From assembly GCA_017411125.1 (NCBI GenBank), contig JAFPNP010000158.1, positions 1 to 8,680 on the forward strand: a stretch of DNA of 8,680 nt, given 5' to 3'. A program made the translations under genes and the position numbers. Numbering within the stretch: the first letter of the stretch is position 1; every line of letters starts with the position of its first letter. Of this stretch, positions 5,476 through 8,680 are shown piece by piece. The notes under the pieces were generated by a model. It searched no databases and was not told the origin of the DNA. It saw only the letters and a program-made list of their open reading frames with translations. The stretch is from Kiritimatiellia bacterium. Lineage in GTDB: Bacteria > Verrucomicrobiota > Kiritimatiellia > RFP12 > UBA1067.

Positions 5476-6834
5476 TTGAAAACACAATTTGCATTCGGAT
5501 TGATGCTGACATCCATAGCATTCGCCCTTCCGGCGACGGCGAATACATCTCCGCCGTCTTACGACAAGTACGTTGTCGCCGTCGAAGAGGCGGCGTCTGG
5601 CGATTCCGGATGGATGAAAGTCGCCGATGCGCTCAAAGAAAAACACGGCGCAGAAGTGCTCGTCTTCAAGTACGAGGGCGAAGGCTTCGCCAAACTGCTC
5701 GACGCCCTCCGCGCGCAACGCCCAAAGTACGTGTGCTTCGTGGTGAATCCCGAAAAGGCCGGACGCGGCTTCATCGCGGCCGCATACCGCATGATGCGCC
5801 TCATCGACGACGACGAATACGGAGACGCGATCTGGGGCGTGGTGACGGGATACTGCGCGGAGGACGCCCTCAGGGCCGTGGCGGCGCGTTCCGGCACGAT
5901 CCGCTCCGGCGCGACGAGCATGGGAGGGCAAAGGTCCCTCGACGGCTACGAATCCGGGTTCGCGTCGTCTGAGACATCGGAGAACGACTTCTGGATGAAG
6001 CGCAAGGGCGGCGCAACCGAGAAAGTCCCTACCGGCGGCCGCCCGGCAAAGACGCTCGCCATGGCGTTCAACTCCATGCCCATAGACTACTTCGTCACGA
6101 GCGGACACGCCCGCGAACGCGATTGGCAGATCGTCTACAACAAGAACAAGGGCAGCCTCGTACACACCAAGGAGGCCGGGCTGGATTTCATCGAACCGGG
6201 CGGCAAGACGCGCTACGCCCTCACGAACGCCTCCCTGCGTGTTTACATCGGCGCGGGGAACTGCCTTATCGGACACGTCGATGCGCGCGCCTGCATGGCG
6301 ACGGCGTGGATGCATTCCGCCGGAACGGAACAGTTCGCCGGATACACGGTGCCGTCGTGGTACGGCTTCATGGGGTGGGGCGTGAAAGGCGTATTCGAGC
6401 AGGGACGCTACTCCCTTGCGGAGGCGCGTTTCCTCGAAAACGAACGCCTCAACTGGGTCAGGCGCAAGAAGCACTCGGCAAAGGACGCCAAGGGCCTCGA
6501 CTACGACCGCGACACGTTCGCCGTCTATGGCGATCCCGCGCAGCGCATCACGTTTCCAAAGGACACGACGCCGTACAACGTCAAGGTGCGCGGTGCGGAC
6601 GTGGAGGTGGAGTTCACGCGGGAGTGCAAGTTCGCCGACGTCAAAGACGCGCGCGGCGCGCGCCCTGTCATGGCGCTGCTCGACGCGGCGCCTCCGGGGG
6701 ACGCGCTGTTCGGCAAGGACGGCAAGGAAATCGCAGACGCCGTGGTCACGGAACGCTTCATCCTGATCCCCGCACCCGGCCAGCACAGGCCCGGCGAGAA
6801 ACTCTCGTACAGAATCGGCCGCAAGACGCCCTGA
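5476..6834 (+). CDS. Secreted C25-like (gingipain/caspase-fold) protein
   Basis: A 452-residue protein with a TTG start at 5476, placed 9 nt after AAGGAG (5461-5466); no ATG gives a complete signal peptide. Residues 1-22 (KTQFAFGLMLTSIAFALPATA, cleavage before NTS) are an export signal. The rest resembles peptidase family C25 of clan CD: an alpha/beta domain with PKYVCFVVNPEKAG and DDDEYGDAIWGVVTGYCAEDAL, a strand ending in a possible catalytic His (H211 in FVTSGHA), a later strand with a possible catalytic Cys (C263 in YIGAGNCLIG), and YGDPAQRI (351-358), like the GDP-x-x-R motif that closes C25 catalytic domains. A small beta-domain follows (about 365-450), where gingipains have an immunoglobulin-like domain. 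Gingipains carry a His-Gly-His type motif and a propeptide; here the motif is SGHA and no propeptide is obvious, so activity is uncertain. It is divergent to the GH97 operon and has no partner downstream. Confidence 0.72.
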   Translation: MKTQFAFGLMLTSIAFALPATANTSPPSYDKYVVAVEEAASGDSGWMKVADALKEKHGAEVLVFKYEGEGFAKLLDALRAQRPKYVCFVVNPEKAGRGFIAAAYRMMRLIDDDEYGDAIWGVVTGYCAEDALRAVAARSGTIRSGATSMGGQRSLDGYESGFASSETSENDFWMKRKGGATEKVPTGGRPAKTLAMAFNSMPIDYFVTSGHARERDWQIVYNKNKGSLVHTKEAGLDFIEPGGKTRYALTNASLRVYIGAGNCLIGHVDARACMATAWMHSAGTEQFAGYTVPSWYGFMGWGVKGVFEQGRYSLAEARFLENERLNWVRRKKHSAKDAKGLDYDRDTFAVYGDPAQRITFPKDTTPYNVKVRGADVEVEFTRECKFADVKDARGARPVMALLDAAPPGDALFGKDGKEIADAVVTERFILIPAPGQHRPGEKLSYRIGRKTP

Positions 6835-6870
6835 CGCGCCGTTACCGTAAAATTTTAGGTACGCCACCTC

Positions 6871-6899
6871 TTGACTTTTACCGGAAAATAAAGGATAAT
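6871..6899 (+). promoter_or_regulatory. Strong sigma70-type promoter of ssrA
   Basis: TTGACT (6871-6876), a 17-bp spacer and GATAAT (6894-6899) each match the consensus at 5 of 6 positions. Transcription would begin near 6906, giving about 19 nt of 5' leader for RNase P to remove before the mature end at 6925. The AT-rich near-palindrome TAAAATTTTA (6848-6857, flanked by TACC and GGTA) lies where an UP element would, around -49 to -58. Confidence 0.8.
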
Positions 6900-6924
6900 G
6901 TAACTGTTTTCCTCAAGGATACTT

Positions 6925-7278
6925 GGGGGTGATCCGGTTTCGACGGGATGAGTGGAGACCAGATTGCGCGTCGAGGATTCTCGTTGGCCTCGTTAAAAAA
7001 CGGGAAAAAAGAGTAATTGCGAACAACGATTACCGCATGGCGGCCTAACTGATGGCCTCCGGCCGAACCGCTGACGCCTGCTAGGCGGGGAAGCCTCATT
7101 CAGCAGGACTTGTCCTTGGGCGCTCCGTTCGCGCGCTTGGGCCACGTACAACCGAGCGGTTGTGTCTGGATAAGCCCGTCCGTCGGCGTACCGGATGCGA
7201 GATCAAAGGCGGAATACACGCGTAGAAGTTTGGCCAAAGCCGTTTCGGACGGGGGTTCGACTCCCCCCACCTCCACCA
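6925..7278 (+). ncRNA. ssrA: Transfer-messenger RNA (tmRNA)
   Basis: The 354-nt RNA rescues stalled ribosomes with SmpB by adding a degradation tag. The tRNA-like ends are clear: 5' GGGGGTG (6925-6931) followed by ATCCGGTTTCGAC pairs over 7 bp (one G-T pair) with CACCTCC (7268-7274), then A and encoded CCA (7276-7278). The T arm has GGGGG (7251-7255), loop TTCGACT and CCCCC (7263-7267). The tag frame starts at the resume codon GCG (7019-7021) and reads ANNDYRMAA, with TAA at 7046-7048; the first tag alanine comes from the charged tmRNA. Most bacterial tags end in LAA or ALAA, so MAA and the nine-codon length are unusual. It has its own promoter and terminator. The DNA just downstream looks like an integrated element, and ssrA 3' ends are common integration sites. 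Confidence 0.96.
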
Positions 7279-7297
7279 TCATAATAGGGACTCTTGA

Positions 7298-7462
7298 GCC
7301 GTCCAAAACGGCGCGGTTTCCCGCATCGCAAAAAAGCCCCGTGTTTGGGGCTTTTTTGTTATCCCGCCCTGCCGTTATAGGGACTCGCCCCCTGTCTCTC
7401 TCCGCAGATGTCCTCTATTCCTGGCGAAACCCCTATTTGCTTTTCGGATGCCGTCCAAAACG
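7298..7462. repeat. Short direct repeats flanking the ssrA terminator
   Basis: GCCGTCCAAAACG occurs at 7298-7310 and 7450-7462, and ATAGGGACTC at 7284-7293 and 7377-7386. A third, imperfect pair is GCGAAACCCCTATTT (from about 7424) and GCGAACCCCTTATTT (from about 7462). The spacings differ (152, 93 and about 38 bp), so this is not one simple duplication. They could be traces of recombination at the edge of an inserted element; 13-bp matches can also arise by chance. Confidence 0.5.
7330..7357 (+). terminator. Intrinsic terminator of ssrA
   Basis: AAAAAAGCCCC (7330-7340), loop GTGTTT and GGGGCTTTTTT (7347-7357) form a perfect 11-bp stem whose 3' arm ends in the T tract. The A-run on the 5' side makes it work in both directions. 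It lies about 50 nt after the encoded CCA. Confidence 0.93.
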
Positions 7463-7693
7463 CGAACCCCTTATTTTATTGGGTGAAACACAACTTCTCT
7501 TCTCTGTTATCCTGTTTGGGATGTCAAGTATGATAGAGATAGAGCAGGCATCCGCACACTCTGGAAAAGTCACTATTCCCGCTGGATATATCACAGAATA
7601 TACGCCAGTATATGCGGTAGTGAATTTTGTTGGCGGAATCTCGCTACCTTCTGCTCGGAGGCGGTGATAGAGAATGCCATAGGAGATGAAGTC
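7358..7693. other. Gene-free, AT-richer stretch between ssrA and the recombinase cassette
   Basis: I see no convincing gene here. A 94-codon minus frame (7717-7433) and the tail of a plus frame ending at 7667 are open but lack a ribosome site and recognisable motifs. Base composition is visibly more AT-rich than in the genes to the left. The stretch probably contains one end of the element that carries the recombinase, including an attachment site, but without the empty site the position cannot be fixed. The Shine-Dalgarno site AGGAG (7681-7685) at its end belongs to the next gene. Confidence 0.45.
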
Positions 7694-7804
7694 ATGGAAA
7701 ACAACCAGAAAGTCCAAGAGAGCCTTCTCGATGCCGCGCGGGTGATGGCCGATGCCATCGCACGGCTTGCCGAGAAGCGTCGTGTTCAGAAGGAGGCATC
7801 GTAA
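7694..7804 (+). CDS. Small 36-residue protein, first gene of the recombinase cassette
   Basis: ATG 7694 follows AGGAG (7681-7685) by 8 nt and the frame ends at TAA 7802-7804, directly abutting the ATG of the DUF2924 gene. The peptide starts MENNQKVQESLLDAARVMAD and continues as one amphipathic, charged helix (AIARLAEKRRVQKEAS); there is no membrane segment or Cys. The good ribosome site and zero spacing to the next gene argue that it is translated. Its last codons contain the AGGAGG used by the next gene, so the two are probably translationally coupled. I do not recognise a family; small helical proteins next to site-specific recombinases can be accessory or regulatory, but that is only a guess. 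Confidence 0.62.
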   Translation: MENNQKVQESLLDAARVMADAIARLAEKRRVQKEAS

Positions 7805-8245
7805 ATGGAAAGCCTGCCCAAGTCCCTATTGACCGAGATCAATGCGGTCTCGCGGATGGACTCGCAGGCACTCCGAGCCCGCTACGGACACTTCTTCGGC
7901 GAGAATTCGACGCGCTCGACCGCAAGCCTGCGCTCGGAAATCATCTACAAGCTGCAGGAGCGGCACTACCGAAAGACAGTCGGAACCGAGACTGCGGAGA
8001 TTCTGAACGATGCACTTGAAAAGCGCGAGGGCAAAAAGAAGGAGCGTGAGCCCCACGCAGCGGGAGCGCAGTACGTGCGAGAGTGGCACGGCAAGAAGTA
8101 CGTCCTCGTCTACCGAGGCGGCAGGCAGTATGAATACGAGGGGCAGATGTACCACTCGCCCTCCGAGGTCGCAAAGCTCATCACCGGGTCCAACTGGAAC
8201 GGACGCGAGTTCTTCCATATGCCGCCCTTGAAGGAGAGGAGGTAG
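7805..8245 (+). CDS. DUF2924 domain protein
   Basis: A 146-residue soluble protein whose ATG follows AAGGAGG (7790-7796) by 8 nt. The C-terminal half matches what I know of DUF2924: VREWHGKKYVLVYRGGRQYE (91-110), YEGQMYHSPSEVAKLITG (111-128), then SNWNGREFF (129-137), the pattern of an R-E-W/hydrophobic strand, Y-x-G-x-x-Y-x-S-x-S-x-(I/V)-A-x-x-I-T-G-x-x-W-N-G-x-x-F-F. The N-terminal half (LLTEINAVSRMDSQALRARY, then SLRSEIIYKLQERHY) is helical, also typical. Molecular function is not established; members are common in phages and integrated elements directly upstream of a large serine recombinase, as here. It may bind DNA or assist recombination, which is inference from position. The TAG stop is 2 nt from the recombinase ATG. 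Confidence 0.85.
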   Translation: MESLPKSLLTEINAVSRMDSQALRARYGHFFGENSTRSTASLRSEIIYKLQERHYRKTVGTETAEILNDALEKREGKKKEREPHAAGAQYVREWHGKKYVLVYRGGRQYEYEGQMYHSPSEVAKLITGSNWNGREFFHMPPLKERR

Positions 8246-8247
8246 CC

Positions 8248-8680
8248 ATGCCGCAGCAGAGAACTGAAGCGCCGGCAAGCACAGCCGCCAAGCGGTGCGT
8301 CATCTATTGCCGCAAGTCGAGTTCCGAAGGTCTCGACCGCAACTACACGTCAATCGACGCACAGCGCGACACCTGCCTCCGGTTCATTGAGAGCCACGCC
8401 GGTGACGGCTGGCAGTACACGGGGCAGGTATTTGAGGACGGGGGCTTTTCCGGCGGCACGACCGACCGTCCGGCGTTCCAGAGGATGATGCGAGATGTCC
8501 GCAACGGCGAGATCGACATCATCGTCATCTACAAACTCGACCGCATCAACCGCAACAAGCGCGACTTCTGGAACATCGAACACGAGCTGCGCCAGCACGG
8601 GGTCGAGATCGCCTGCGCCACGCAGTCGATAGAACTCAAGACCTCGACCGGCCGGGCCACCACCGGCATCATGATGGACT
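8248..8680 (+). CDS. Serine recombinase (resolvase/invertase family), C-terminus off the right edge
   Basis: The first 144 residues are visible, covering the catalytic domain. The enzyme cuts both DNA strands at two sites through a 5'-phosphoserine link and rejoins them after rotation. Catalytic residues are in place: R22 and S24 in YCRKSS, then D98, R99 and R102 in YKLDRINR. GGFSGGTTDRPAFQRMMRDV (65-84) is the helix pattern usual in large serine recombinases, and the spacing of S24 to the DR motif fits that group rather than the small resolvases. AAGGAGAGGAGG (8231-8242) provides a strong ribosome site. About 14 extra residues precede the first strand. The gene points away from ssrA. Large serine integrases normally lie next to one attachment site, so an element end may be close on the left; whether it is an integrase or an inversion or excision enzyme depends on the unseen C-terminus. 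Confidence 0.93.
   Translation, partial: MPQQRTEAPASTAAKRCVIYCRKSSSEGLDRNYTSIDAQRDTCLRFIESHAGDGWQYTGQVFEDGGFSGGTTDRPAFQRMMRDVRNGEIDIIVIYKLDRINRNKRDFWNIEHELRQHGVEIACATQSIELKTSTGRATTGIMMD

Noticed and set aside
7110..7667. A 185-codon plus-strand frame
   Set aside because: Its first half is inside tmRNA and its terminator, so it is open by chance.
7433..7717. A 94-codon minus-strand frame as a gene
   Set aside because: No ribosome site and no recognised family; it overlaps the start of the well-supported 36-aa ORF. Kept only as part of the gene-free stretch.
7268..8680. A second copy of the ssrA 3' end as the other attachment site
   Set aside because: I looked for the T arm and acceptor sequence again in the right part of the window and did not see it; the far end of the element would be outside.

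Overview
The window looks like GC-rich chromosomal DNA of a polysaccharide-degrading bacterium. Two adjacent secreted glycosidases, a secreted caspase-fold (C25-like) protein, sigma70-type promoters and ordinary Shine-Dalgarno sites would fit a gut or sediment member of the PVC group (Kiritimatiellota, Lentisphaerota or Verrucomicrobiota). That placement is an inference from gene style only; there is no marker gene here except tmRNA.

Layout. Positions 1-586 (minus) hold the first two thirds of an EamA/DMT-type membrane transporter that runs off the left edge. Positions 667-1032 (minus) hold the wreck of a RelB/DinJ-RelE type toxin-antitoxin pair: an intact-looking sigma70 promoter, an antitoxin frame broken by an early TGA, and only the last 32 codons of the toxin. 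Positions 1033-1524 carry no convincing gene but contain a 9-bp hairpin, four tandem copies of a 22-bp repeat, and several short palindromes; this may be debris of a mobile element. At 1525-1691 lies a 167-bp fragment, about 96% identical to the middle of the GH97 gene further right.

Positions 1704-5252 (minus) are a two-gene operon: GH97 alpha-glycosidase first, then a GH20 family hexosaminidase-like protein 27 bp downstream. Both have N-terminal export signals, so they probably act on glycans outside the cytoplasm. The 223-bp region between GH97 and the next gene holds divergent promoters on either side of a nested inverted repeat. Positions 5476-6834 (plus) encode a secreted 452-residue C25-like protein with a His/Cys pair, starting at TTG.

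Positions 6871-7357 are the tmRNA gene (ssrA) with its own strong promoter and an intrinsic terminator; it encodes an unusual short tag ending in MAA. Past the terminator the character changes: an AT-richer gene-free stretch with short direct repeats is followed by a tightly packed three-gene cassette (36-aa ORF, DUF2924 protein, serine recombinase cut by the right edge). This is probably the edge of an integrated element next to ssrA.

The clearest unexpected signals are the decayed toxin-antitoxin locus, the GH97 fragment whose substitutions are nearly all synonymous, the dyad between the divergent promoters, the 22-bp tandem array and the ssrA-adjacent recombinase cassette. I did not find a clear new defence or regulatory system.
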